From assembly GCA_029224465.1 (NCBI GenBank), contig JAQXUQ010000005.1, positions 1 through 64,000 of the forward strand: a stretch of DNA of 64,000 bases, given 5' to 3'. Numbering within the stretch: position 1 is the stretch's first letter; every line of letters begins with the position of its first letter. The notes under the pieces were generated by a model. The model had not been told where the DNA came from and ran no database searches. It worked only from the letters and a program-made list of their open reading frames with translations. Made by a program: the position numbers and the translations under genes. Source of the DNA: Bacillota bacterium (GTDB lineage: Bacteria > Bacillota > Clostridia > Lachnospirales > Lachnospiraceae). This document shows, piece after piece, positions 8,301 through 16,039 of the stretch.

Positions 8301-8452
8301 GCCGGGCAGCGGACTGCATTGTGGCCGGCACGGAAGTGCCGCCGGGAGCGTGGCAGGCCCTGGAGCCCGCGCGTAAGCACCGGCGGGAATGCGGCAGGCA
8401 CGGCTGCCCGCGGGGAGTGCCGCCGGGACGGGCGGTTAAGAAAGGAAAAAAC
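8301..8452. other. GC-rich intergenic region upstream of luxS
   Basis: The stretch is very GC-rich and contains short inverted repeats (for example CCGGCAC-ggaa-GTGCCG). I see no clear sigma-70 promoter and no riboswitch consensus. AAGAAAGGAAAAAAC before the luxS ATG is the ribosome binding site. Confidence 0.5.
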
Positions 8453-8932
8453 ATGAAGAAGATCGCAAGTTTTACGGTAAATCATCTGAAACTCGAACCG
8501 GGCATTTATGTATCCCGGAAAGACCATTTTGGCAATGTAACGCTGACAACCTTTGATCTGCGGATGACGGCACCGAACAGAGAACCTGTCATGAATACGG
8601 CAGAGCTGCATACGATCGAGCATCTGGGCGCTACATTTCTTCGTAACGATCCGCAGTGGATGGACCGCGTGGTCTATTTTGGCCCCATGGGCTGCCGGAC
8701 CGGCTGCTATGTGATTCTCGAGGGAGATCTGGAATCGCAGGATATTGTGGATCTCATCACAAGAATGTTTGAATTCATCCGTGACTTTGAGGGCGATATT
8801 CCGGGCGCCGCGGCAAGAGACTGCGGCAATTACCTGGATCAGAATCTTACGATGGCGAAGTGGCTCGCAAAACGCTATCTGGATCATACGCTGTATGGTA
8901 TTACGAAAGAGCATCTGGTCTATCCGGAGTAA
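8453..8932 (+). CDS. luxS: S-ribosylhomocysteine lyase (AI-2 synthesis)
   Basis: LuxS cleaves S-ribosylhomocysteine to homocysteine and DPD, the autoinducer-2 precursor, in the activated methyl cycle. The 159-residue length is normal for the family. Visible motifs are the metal-binding HTIEH (His53, His57), the catalytic cysteine in FGPMGCRTGC (Cys81, equivalent to Cys84 of B. subtilis) and the third metal ligand in DCGNY near residue 124. The ATG at 8453 follows AAAGGAAA; the ORF extension to 8321 is GC-rich noise. A TPR gene starts three bases after the stop, so the two are cotranscribed. No pfs or other cycle gene is adjacent. Confidence 0.98.
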   Translation: MKKIASFTVNHLKLEPGIYVSRKDHFGNVTLTTFDLRMTAPNREPVMNTAELHTIEHLGATFLRNDPQWMDRVVYFGPMGCRTGCYVILEGDLESQDIVDLITRMFEFIRDFEGDIPGAAARDCGNYLDQNLTMAKWLAKRYLDHTLYGITKEHLVYPE

Positions 8933-8935
8933 TTT

Positions 8936-9739
8936 ATGAAAGATGTTTGTATTTATCATATCGCGGAGCAGTTCCTGTTCGAATACTACTGCCGGCCCGG
9001 CGAATACAGAATCTGCGAAGAAGACCATGCCGGAGAGCTGTTAAAGAAAGGGCTTGCGCAGGAGAAGCGCGGCGGTCTGATGGGGGCTCTGCAGAGCTAC
9101 GAAAAAGCGCTGGCTTTCAATCCCGTCAGCACGCAGATTTATTTCCGACTGATCAGCGTGCATTTCCGGCTGGGACAGCTGGAGGAGCTGTTTTCCCGAA
9201 CGAAAGAAGTCTATCCGTATCTTTCGACAAAGGCCGAAATGGCGCAGTATTACCGGTGGCTCGGATATTATTATCTTGAGAAGTATCAGCCGGAGCTGTC
9301 GGCGGCGCTCTACAGGTACAGCACGTTGTTTTCAAAGAGCGCGCAGGCGGAGGAAGAAATCCGGTATCTAGAGGCGGCGATGGACCGAAAGCTCGCTGAT
9401 GATTCAGAGTGTGAACTGCAGAAAAAACTGCAGAAAGCCGGCATTCCGGTCACCGCTTCCAATGTGACGCTGGCACTCCTTTACAGAGCGGGGCAGGAAG
9501 CGCTGCAGCGTGCGGAGGACGCGGCGAGGAAGCAATTACCGCGGCACGCGATCGGAGCGGCGGGTGAGAATGGAACTGCCGCGCAGCATGTGAATGACAC
9601 AGCCGGGAAGGATGAGACTGCCACGGCAAAACACTGGCGGCAGCAGGCGCTCGACTGCTTTTCGATGATTTATGATCTGACGGAAGACGCACAGATCAAA
9701 GAAGAGACGGAAGCGTTAACCCGCATGGATCTCTCCTGA
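8936..9739 (+). CDS. TPR-like protein encoded with luxS
   Basis: This 267-residue cytoplasmic protein contains helical-repeat sequence at residues 30-140 (for example GALQSYEKALAFNP and LGYYYLEKYQPELSAALYRY), typical of tetratricopeptide repeats, so it probably acts by protein-protein contact. No signal or membrane segment is visible. A low-complexity stretch rich in Ala, Thr and Gly (about 197-235) interrupts the C-terminal part. It starts three bases after luxS and is probably translated from the same mRNA. Its last 24 bases overlap the tail of the minus-strand antiporter pseudogene. The function is not recognisable beyond the repeat type. Confidence 0.85.
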   Translation: MKDVCIYHIAEQFLFEYYCRPGEYRICEEDHAGELLKKGLAQEKRGGLMGALQSYEKALAFNPVSTQIYFRLISVHFRLGQLEELFSRTKEVYPYLSTKAEMAQYYRWLGYYYLEKYQPELSAALYRYSTLFSKSAQAEEEIRYLEAAMDRKLADDSECELQKKLQKAGIPVTASNVTLALLYRAGQEALQRAEDAARKQLPRHAIGAAGENGTAAQHVNDTAGKDETATAKHWRQQALDCFSMIYDLTEDAQIKEETEALTRMDLS

Positions 9740-10145
9740 AAGTTCAAAGCCCTTTTTCGCAGCGATGACGGCAATGATTTCATTGATGACCGCCGCTGCC
9801 TGCACGCGCGGCAGCGAAAGCGGCGGAAACGACCGCAAAAGTGCCCAGTGACTGTGAGAGCGTTGTAAGGATCAGTGCACAGCCGTAGGAGCGGATCTGC
9901 GTCCAGATGAGCTCGGTTCCGAGCATCAGGCCGAAAGCACACTGCATCCAGATAATCGTGATCTTATACCATTCCGTAGAAAGGATCTCTTCGGACAGAA
10001 GTGAAAGCCCGTAAGGACCGAGCAGCATACCCGCGATCAGCCAGCCGAGAATTGCGGGCATTTTCACTTTTGAAATCAGTCTTCCTGCCATTGCCGCGAG
10101 AAACAGCACTGCCGCCCAGCGAAGAACTAAAAGAACTGTATTCAA
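9716..10145 (-). pseudogene. Cation:proton antiporter remnant (internal deletion plus frameshift)
   Basis: The open frame 10145-9780 encodes about 110 residues typical of the first membrane helices of a Kef/NapA-type antiporter (AGRLISKVKMPAILGWLIAG, then GPYGLS). It then shifts frame. In the next frame, 9790-9716 reads AAAVINEIIAVIAAKKG and ends at a stop, which looks like the C-terminal end of the same kind of protein. Intact members are about 400 residues, so about 250 residues of the middle are missing. The initiation codon is TTG after AAAGGAAG. It sits six bases downstream of the TetR gene, and its end overlaps the convergent TPR gene. Confidence 0.75.
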
Positions 10146-10151
10146 TTCAAG

Positions 10152-10790
10152 TCACTTCCTTTCAAGAATTCCATTGAAGAAGATATCCAGCATCACTCTG
10201 CTTCCGTCTTCATGCTTTTCTATGTCTGTCTCATTGTTTTGCAGAGCTGCCATGCCGGCGTTTAAAAAATCCTGCAGACGGTGAAACAGGAGCGTAGCCT
10301 GCTCTTCGGTCAGATCTTTCCGAAGGCGTCTTCCCGCGAGAATCCGGAGGAAGCAGGCGTCATTGAAAGCGTCGAAATCCATGCGGATTCTGCGGATTTC
10401 ATCGAGCAGCTTCGGCGGCGGAATGATTACCGCGCCGCAGAAAATGCGGGCGTAATCCGCGTGCTCATGAAAGAAATTCAGACGGATTTTAAAATAAAGA
10501 TTCAGAAGAGCATCGCCGCACATAGACTCCTCTTTCAAGGAAGCGGATCCCGCAGAGGACATCATTTCGTTCTGCAGGACTGCTGTCAGTGACTGAAAAC
10601 ATTCCTGAACGCAGGCAAGATACAGCGCTTCTTTGGATTCAAAGTAATGGTAGATGATCCCTTTTGATATGCCGCCCTGCTGACAGATGGTGTTCATTGA
10701 CGCAGCCTCATAACCGTGCAGAGCGAATTCATGAACCGCGCTGTCCATAATTTTTCTTCTTGTCTGCCTGTTCTTTTCATCCCGCCGCAT
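10152..10790 (-). CDS. TetR/AcrR-family transcriptional regulator
   Basis: The 212-residue repressor has an N-terminal TetR helix-turn-helix (RRKIMDSAVHEFALHGYEAAS, then GISKGIIYHYFESKEALY) and a variable ligand-binding domain. The ATG at 10790 follows AAGGAG by six bases and is preferred to the TTG at 10805. It is first in a unit with the broken antiporter, which was probably its regulated target. The divergent intergenic region contains two inverted repeats that may be its operator and that of the Rrf2 gene. Confidence 0.92.
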   Translation of the reverse strand: MRRDEKNRQTRRKIMDSAVHEFALHGYEAASMNTICQQGGISKGIIYHYFESKEALYLACVQECFQSLTAVLQNEMMSSAGSASLKEESMCGDALLNLYFKIRLNFFHEHADYARIFCGAVIIPPPKLLDEIRRIRMDFDAFNDACFLRILAGRRLRKDLTEEQATLLFHRLQDFLNAGMAALQNNETDIEKHEDGSRVMLDIFFNGILERK

Positions 10791-10847
10791 AATATGCTCC
10801 TTCAATAGATAAGATCTCCGGTGAAAACAGCTGTTGAATTACGTTTA

Positions 10848-10870
10848 TCTTCCGTTGACATAACGGAAGA
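10848..10870. promoter_or_regulatory. Inverted repeat overlapping a -35 box (candidate operator)
   Basis: TCTTCCGTT-N5-AACGGAAGA is a perfect 9-bp palindrome in the divergent tetR/rrf2 region. Its left arm and spacer include TTGACA (10855-10860), the -35 of the plus-strand promoter, so a bound regulator would block polymerase. The owner is probably the TetR protein, by position. Confidence 0.7.
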
Positions 10871-10883
10871 CACATGCTAATGT
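10855..10883 (+). promoter_or_regulatory. Promoter for the Rrf2-MATE operon
   Basis: TTGACA (10855-10860), a 17-bp spacer and an extended -10 TGCTAATGT (TAATGT at 10878-10883). Both flanking inverted repeats overlap it. Confidence 0.75.
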
Positions 10884-10905
10884 TGTAGCCACAACGACTA
10901 CAACA
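10881..10905. promoter_or_regulatory. Second inverted repeat over the predicted transcription start (candidate Rrf2 operator)
   Basis: TGTTGTAG-N9-CTACAACA has perfect 8-bp arms that cover the end of the -10 box and the expected +1. A different regulator from that of the first palindrome is likely; autoregulation by the Rrf2 protein is the simplest guess. Confidence 0.65.
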
Positions 10906-11008
10906 GCTCTGCGGCAAAGGCAGCATGTATAGCCAAAATCCGGCCCGGCAGCTGCGATCCGGCCTGCAGGTTCAGAATCCGGGCAGCAGAATCAGAAAGA
11001 AGGCAGAA

Positions 11009-11464
11009 ATGTTTTCCAGCAAACTGGCGACGGCAGTTCATATTCTGCTGTACATCGAAGAATACGAGAACGAAGAGAAAATCACCTCGGAGGTTCTTTC
11101 AGATACTACAGGAGTCAACGCTGTCAATATCAGGAAGCTCCTGTCGCTGCTAAAGAGCGCCGGCCTGATTTCTGTCCGGGCGGGGATCGGCGGCGCCTAC
11201 CTAGCAATGCCGCCGGAAGATATTTCTTTGCGCATGATTTTTAACGCAGTCGAAGAAAAGGACGCGGAACTTTTCCGCATGCATGAGCATCCGAATGTGA
11301 ACTGCCCGGTCGGCCGGACAATCAAGACTGTGCTGGATGGAAGGCTGGGGCTGATCCGGAAAGACATGCTGGACGAAATGGATCAGGTGAAGCTATCGGA
11401 GATGTTCCGCGATATGAACGCACGGTTGGAGAAAGACAATGCGGCGGCGCAGGAAAGACAGTAA
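11009..11464 (+). CDS. Rrf2-family transcriptional regulator
   Basis: The 151-residue protein begins at the ATG at 11009 (MFSSKLATAVHIL), the usual Rrf2 start; the upstream 28 codons look untranslated. The winged-helix part contains TTGVNAVNIRKLLSLLKSAGLI and the glycine-rich wing GIGGAYLA. A single Cys near residue 93 (VNCPVG) occurs where iron-sulfur Rrf2 members carry three, so a cluster is unlikely and it resembles YwnA-type members. It lies 47 bases before a MATE exporter and probably regulates it. Confidence 0.88.
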   Translation: MFSSKLATAVHILLYIEEYENEEKITSEVLSDTTGVNAVNIRKLLSLLKSAGLISVRAGIGGAYLAMPPEDISLRMIFNAVEEKDAELFRMHEHPNVNCPVGRTIKTVLDGRLGLIRKDMLDEMDQVKLSEMFRDMNARLEKDNAAAQERQ

Positions 11465-11511
11465 GAAAGCTTGGAAAAGGCAGTAAGGAAACGAAGACGG
11501 AAGACGAAATC

Positions 11512-12867
11512 ATGAAAGTGTCAGAACAGAGAATTGATTTTACAACAGGACCGATCGTAGGACCGCTCCTTCAATTCGCGGGGCCGGTTCTTCTTGCGCT
11601 GTTTCTGCAGGCAATGTACGGCGCGGTCGATCTGCTGGTCGTAGGGAAGTTCGCGAGTCCGGCAGACGTATCCGCGGTTTCCACCGGCTCCCAGATTATG
11701 ATGACGATTACGAATCTGATCAGCAGCCTCTGCATGGGAATGACCATTCTGCTGGGACAGAAGATCGGAGAGAAGAAGACAGAAGAAGGCGGCAGAATTG
11801 TCGGGAGCGGGCTGCTTCTCTTCTTGTCTGTCGGCGTTGTTTTAACGCTGCTGATCCCGCCGCTTTCCCCGAAGCTTGCGGTAATCATGCATGCGCCGCG
11901 GGAGGCTTTTGACCTGACAGCGCAGTATATCCGGATCTGCGGCGCGGGTTCGATTGTCATTATTGCCTATAACCTGATCGGCGGCATTTTCCGCGGCATG
12001 GGAGATTCCAATACGCCGCTTGTGACAGTCCTGATCGCCTGTATCTCCAATATCGCCGGCGATCTCCTTCTGGTCGCGGGCTTTCATCTCGGAACACGCG
12101 GCGCCGCAATCGCGACGGTAGCCGCCCAGTTGATCAGCGTCGTCATCTCCTGCGCACTGATTTCCCGGAAGACACTGCCGTTTGAATTCCGCCGGGAAAG
12201 CATCCGGTGGGATGGAAGAATTGTCCGGAAGATTCTGTTTCTGGGGACGCCGATCGCCCTGCAGGACCTTCTGGTTGGCATCTCGTTCCTTGTAGTTCTG
12301 GCCATTGTCAATTCGATCGGCCTTACGGAGTCCGCGGGCGTTGGCGTTGCCGAAAAGGTCTGCGCGTTCATCATGCTCGTGCCTTCGGCATTCATGCAGT
12401 CCATGTCCGCATTTGTCGCGCAGAACCGCGGCGCCGGTAGGACAGACCGCGCCTTCCGGGGATTCAAATCCGCAGTGGCGATTTCGTTTGCCTTCGGCGC
12501 TTTTATGTTCTATCTTGCGTTTTTCCATGGGGATCTTCTCTCCGGCATCTTCGCAAATGACACGGCGGTTATCGCGGCTTCCGCGGACTATCTGAAGGCT
12601 TACGGGATTGACTGTCTGCTGACCTGTTTTCTGTTTTGCTTCATCGGATTTTATAACGGGATGGGACAGACCGCTTTTGTTATGGCACAGGGGATCCTCG
12701 GCGCGTTCGCGGTCAGAGTGCCTGTTTCCTATATGATGAGCAGATGGGAACCGGTATCTTTGTTCCATATAGGGCTTGCGACACCGTGTTCGACGGTGCT
12801 GCAGATTACCTTATGTTTTATCTATTTAACTTTCCTGCTCCGCAGGATGAACACACAGAAAGGATAA
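11512..12867 (+). CDS. MATE-family efflux transporter
   Basis: This 451-residue membrane protein has the 12-helix MATE layout. It includes the N-lobe segment FAGPVLLALFLQAMYGAVD with VGKFASPADVSAVSTG, the repeat-half start (LGTPIALQDLLVGISF), and FRGMGDSNTP. Such proteins export cationic drugs or metabolites using a Na+ or H+ gradient; the substrate cannot be read from sequence. It follows the Rrf2 regulator, and four further small genes lie close downstream on the same strand. Confidence 0.94.
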   Translation: MKVSEQRIDFTTGPIVGPLLQFAGPVLLALFLQAMYGAVDLLVVGKFASPADVSAVSTGSQIMMTITNLISSLCMGMTILLGQKIGEKKTEEGGRIVGSGLLLFLSVGVVLTLLIPPLSPKLAVIMHAPREAFDLTAQYIRICGAGSIVIIAYNLIGGIFRGMGDSNTPLVTVLIACISNIAGDLLLVAGFHLGTRGAAIATVAAQLISVVISCALISRKTLPFEFRRESIRWDGRIVRKILFLGTPIALQDLLVGISFLVVLAIVNSIGLTESAGVGVAEKVCAFIMLVPSAFMQSMSAFVAQNRGAGRTDRAFRGFKSAVAISFAFGAFMFYLAFFHGDLLSGIFANDTAVIAASADYLKAYGIDCLLTCFLFCFIGFYNGMGQTAFVMAQGILGAFAVRVPVSYMMSRWEPVSLFHIGLATPCSTVLQITLCFIYLTFLLRRMNTQKG

Positions 12868-12870
12868 AAG

Positions 12871-13212
12871 ATGCATATTTTTGAAAGATTAAACGGGAAA
12901 AAGCTTGAAGTATCATATGAAGGCGGCGCACATTACCGCATGACGTATCTGTCAGACAATCAGCTTCGCTGGGAAGCGCTTCATGAGCTGTCCGACGGTG
13001 AAGCGCCGCAGGGAACCGAGCCGTACGCGGCACTGGAAGTAACAGACGGAATCTACAATGTGAACTGGGTGGAAGAGGACGGCATGACCGCTTCGCAGAT
13101 TCTGAATTTCCATACGAATAAGGTCAGTGTTTTCCTTACCTTTGCGGATGAAAAGGCAAGAGGCGGCAGGGACCATGTCCTCCTGCAGGGTAAGTTCCGC
13201 ATTGCGGACTAA
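12871..13212 (+). CDS. Small MoaF/lipocalin-like protein
   Basis: The 113-residue protein starts three bases after the MATE gene. The pattern (EVSYEGGAHYRMTYLSDNQLRWE, later YNVNWVEEDGMTASQILNFHTNKV) is an all-beta sequence like the MoaF-related calycin domains. No signal peptide is seen. Its function is unknown; coupling to the exporter suggests a role in binding or sensing a small molecule, which is inference. Confidence 0.75.
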   Translation: MHIFERLNGKKLEVSYEGGAHYRMTYLSDNQLRWEALHELSDGEAPQGTEPYAALEVTDGIYNVNWVEEDGMTASQILNFHTNKVSVFLTFADEKARGGRDHVLLQGKFRIAD

Positions 13213-13222
13213 GGAGCAGCAG

Positions 13223-13666
13223 ATGGATTTTGAAATCAGATCATGCACAGAACAGCACCTTGACGAATACGGCAGAATCTATGCGGCAGCGTTCTCCGGG
13301 GAGCCATGGAATGACGACTGGAAGGAAGAAGATGCCCGCGTCCATGTACAGGAGCTGCTTGCCTCAGAGCAGGCGTACGGGCTGGAATGCCTTGCGGACG
13401 GCAAGGTTGCCGGATTCATTCTGGGAACGTCCATGTTGTTTCACTACGGACGCAGCTTCGAGATCAATGATCTTGCGGTTGATCCGGCTTTTCAGAAAAA
13501 TGGCATCGCCACGAAACTTCTCGAACAGTGCATTGCCGATGTAAAGGCGCAGGGTATGAAAGATGTGCACCTGATCACGGCAGGGGAAGGAACGCTTCCC
13601 GCCTTTTATGCAAAACATGGCTTCCGGGGTGAAAACAAAGTGATCCTGATGGGAAGAGAACTGTAA
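13223..13666 (+). CDS. GNAT-family N-acetyltransferase
   Basis: The 147-residue protein begins at the ATG at 13223 after AAGGAG. It has the GNAT fold: FEINDLAVDPAFQKNGIATKLLEQ covers strand 4 and the acetyl-CoA loop (Q-x-x-G-I-A), and PAFYAKHGFR is the usual C-terminal motif. The acceptor substrate is unknown. It sits in a tight run of genes after the MATE exporter. Confidence 0.92.
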   Translation: MDFEIRSCTEQHLDEYGRIYAAAFSGEPWNDDWKEEDARVHVQELLASEQAYGLECLADGKVAGFILGTSMLFHYGRSFEINDLAVDPAFQKNGIATKLLEQCIADVKAQGMKDVHLITAGEGTLPAFYAKHGFRGENKVILMGREL

Positions 13667-13687
13667 AATTCAGAGGGAGGAGCCGGC

Positions 13688-14317
13688 ATGGAAATTCTGG
13701 AGTATGGAAATAAAGACGCGGAAACTGTTCTGCTGCAGCCCGTGGATGAACATGATCTGGAAAGTATCGACCGGGAAGTCCGTTTGATCCGGGAATATGC
13801 AGGCAGGGATTTCCGGCTCGCCGCTTTTCGTGTAGGCAGCTGGAACAAAGATCTTTCTCCGTGGAGCGCGCCTGCCGTATTCGGAAACGAAGATTTCGGT
13901 GGCGGCGCTAAAGAGACGCTCTCGCAGATACTGGATTATTGCAGGGAGAAAGACAAGATCTATTCTATCGGCGGCTATTCGCTTGCGGGGCTGTTCGCGC
14001 TGTGGGCAGTCTATCAGACGGACCGGTTCCGGGGAGCCGCAGCAGCTTCGCCATCCATGTGGTTCCCGGGGTTTACGGATTACATGAAACAGAGAAAGCC
14101 CATGTGCAGCCGGATTTATTTAAGCCTTGGCGACAGGGAAGAACGTGCCCGCAATCCCGTGATGGCTTCCGTCGGTGATAGAATCCGGGAAGCCGCAGGC
14201 ATATTGCAGGAGCAGAAGATCGACAGCACACTTGCGTGGAATGCCGGAAATCATTTTAAAGACAATGACCTTCGCACGGCAAAGGCTTTCGCGTGGGTCA
14301 TGGGACGAGCGGAATAA
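13688..14317 (+). CDS. Alpha/beta-hydrolase, putative esterase
   Basis: The 209-residue protein carries a nucleophile elbow GGYSLAGLFALW (Ser near residue 98) and a late catalytic His in GNHF near residue 182, in the order expected of an Esterase-D-like hydrolase. No signal peptide is present, so it acts in the cytoplasm. AGGGAGGAG precedes the ATG. It is the last gene before a bidirectional terminator. Confidence 0.85.
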   Translation: MEILEYGNKDAETVLLQPVDEHDLESIDREVRLIREYAGRDFRLAAFRVGSWNKDLSPWSAPAVFGNEDFGGGAKETLSQILDYCREKDKIYSIGGYSLAGLFALWAVYQTDRFRGAAAASPSMWFPGFTDYMKQRKPMCSRIYLSLGDREERARNPVMASVGDRIREAAGILQEQKIDSTLAWNAGNHFKDNDLRTAKAFAWVMGRAE

Positions 14318-14322
14318 CACAG

Positions 14323-14359
14323 AAAAAGCGCGCGGCTTCATTCGCCGCGCGCTTTTTTT
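14323..14359. terminator. Bidirectional intrinsic terminator
   Basis: AAAAAGCGCGCGGC pairs with GCCGCGCGCTTTTT around a short loop, with a T-run on both strands. It sits between convergent genes and touches the stop of the minus-strand pyrophosphatase. Confidence 0.92.
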
Positions 14360-16002
14360 CAGTCGTAGCTTTCGATGACCTGCGTTACCTTCGGCAGTAT
14401 CTGGAGCTTTCTGGAAAGCAGACCCTCCTGCAGACTGTGCTCCTCGCCGTCCCTGTCCGGAAAAGCTTCCAGAATCCAGGGAGCGCGGTTGCCGCCCGCA
14501 TACACGATCGAGCCATTGTCCATAATTGATGTGAAGACGACGACGGAAAGATCGAGCTGCTTCTTCTTTGCAAACGTGTCCACACTGTTCTGGATTTCCG
14601 CGCTGTCTTCGCGGAAACGTCCGACCGACGGAACCATGACCTGCGAGATCGAGAGCTTGCAGGATCGGATATCATAAATTTTCATATCCTGCGTAATCAT
14701 TTCCGGAAGGCTCCGGCCGCTTGTATCCGCCGTGACAGCGAACATTTCATCGGCGAATGTATCGATGTCGAGATCCGCGAGCGCCGCGAGAATGTTGGCG
14801 GTCTTGTGGTCTTTTTTCGTCGTGGTCGGCGAATGGAAATTCATCGTGTCCGACAAAATCGCGCCGAGCAGAAGTCCCGCGAGATTCTGCGGAATCGGGA
14901 TCTGATTCTCACGGAAGATGGTGGCGACAATCGTTGCCGTTGAACCGACAATCTCATTACGGAAAGAAACCGGCTGCGTGGTCGAGAAATCATTGATCCT
15001 GTGATGGTCAATAACTTCCAGCACCCTCGCTTTTTCAATTGCGCGCACCGACTGAGAGAATTCATTGTGGTCAACCATAATGATTTTCTTGTTCTCGGAG
15101 TTCATGATATGGTAGCGCGCGACATATCTCGTAAGTCGTCCGGAAGGATCGGTGACAGGGTAAATGTGGAAGCGGGAACGCATCATTTTGGCGCCGACAT
15201 CTTCGGCCAGCTCGTTTGTTTTGAAGCTGACAAGCTTTTTCTGCATGATGAGACTCACCGGCGGGGCAAAATAGATATAACGCGAAGTATTCATGCTGCC
15301 GTGTCCGGAAATCATGATCGGGCAGTGATGCTCTTTCGCAAGTTCGATGACGGACGGATCGATGTCCGCTGCCCAGACGACGATCAGAAGTCCCGCGCCC
15401 TCGCGCAAAACCGCCTTCTGCGCCTGTGCATCGTCTCCGATGATGACAATCCGGTCGCGTACGTCGTAGCGGCACAGATTTTCAGGCGAGGTCATCGCGA
15501 TAATGCTGACCTTGCCGTTGAGATGCATTTCGGGATCGTCATAAATCATGCGGCCGTCGATGGTACGGCAGAAGTTTTCCGCGGGTGTCTGCGTAATGAT
15601 GCTGATATTGTATGCAGTATCGCCAAGACCTACCGCTGCGATGTCCGATTTGGTGACCAGCCCGATGAGCTTCCGGTCATCATCGACGACGCCGCAGTAG
15701 GTGTGATTTTCCCGGTTCATCGACTGCAGCGCTTCGAAAATCGTGGTATCCGGCGTAATGTAGGTCAGAGGGTCAAGCTTGATTTCCTCGAGCGTAACCC
15801 GGGCGTCTTTGAGGAGCATCGGCTCCTCGAAATGAAACCGCTGCAGCAGATAGCGGGTCTCGGCGTTCAGGGCGCCGAGGCGGCAGGGTACCGCGTGCAC
15901 ACCAAGGGCGCGCTTATAGAACGCGTAGGCAATCGCGGATGCCACAGAATCCGTGTCCGGATGCAGGTGGCCGGTGATATAGATGGTATCTGACGAAGTC
16001 AT
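14359..16002 (-). CDS. CBS-domain family II manganese-dependent inorganic pyrophosphatase
   Basis: The enzyme hydrolyses pyrophosphate, and the CBS domains normally give nucleotide control. The 547 residues contain the DHH signature set: GHLHPDTDSV near residue 11, VDHNE, DHHRI and a later SDT. The regulatory insert carries two CBS units (from about residue 75, DPLTYITPDTTIFEAL, and near 270, FHIYPVTDPSGRL) flanking a DRTGG-like domain. This CBS-DRTGG-CBS arrangement is known from Clostridia and normally binds AMP, ADP or diadenosine polyphosphates. GGAGG lies three bases before the ATG. Confidence 0.94.
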   Translation of the reverse strand: MTSSDTIYITGHLHPDTDSVASAIAYAFYKRALGVHAVPCRLGALNAETRYLLQRFHFEEPMLLKDARVTLEEIKLDPLTYITPDTTIFEALQSMNRENHTYCGVVDDDRKLIGLVTKSDIAAVGLGDTAYNISIITQTPAENFCRTIDGRMIYDDPEMHLNGKVSIIAMTSPENLCRYDVRDRIVIIGDDAQAQKAVLREGAGLLIVVWAADIDPSVIELAKEHHCPIMISGHGSMNTSRYIYFAPPVSLIMQKKLVSFKTNELAEDVGAKMMRSRFHIYPVTDPSGRLTRYVARYHIMNSENKKIIMVDHNEFSQSVRAIEKARVLEVIDHHRINDFSTTQPVSFRNEIVGSTATIVATIFRENQIPIPQNLAGLLLGAILSDTMNFHSPTTTKKDHKTANILAALADLDIDTFADEMFAVTADTSGRSLPEMITQDMKIYDIRSCKLSISQVMVPSVGRFREDSAEIQNSVDTFAKKKQLDLSVVVFTSIMDNGSIVYAGGNRAPWILEAFPDRDGEEHSLQEGLLSRKLQILPKVTQVIESYD

Positions 16003-16039
16003 GGTCCTCCTTTTCGTTTCAGAGAAAGCAGCACCGCGC

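Noticed and set aside
8301-8452. SAM or SAH riboswitch upstream of luxS
   Set aside because: The region is GC-rich with short palindromes, but I cannot find the conserved core of any known SAM or SAH riboswitch.
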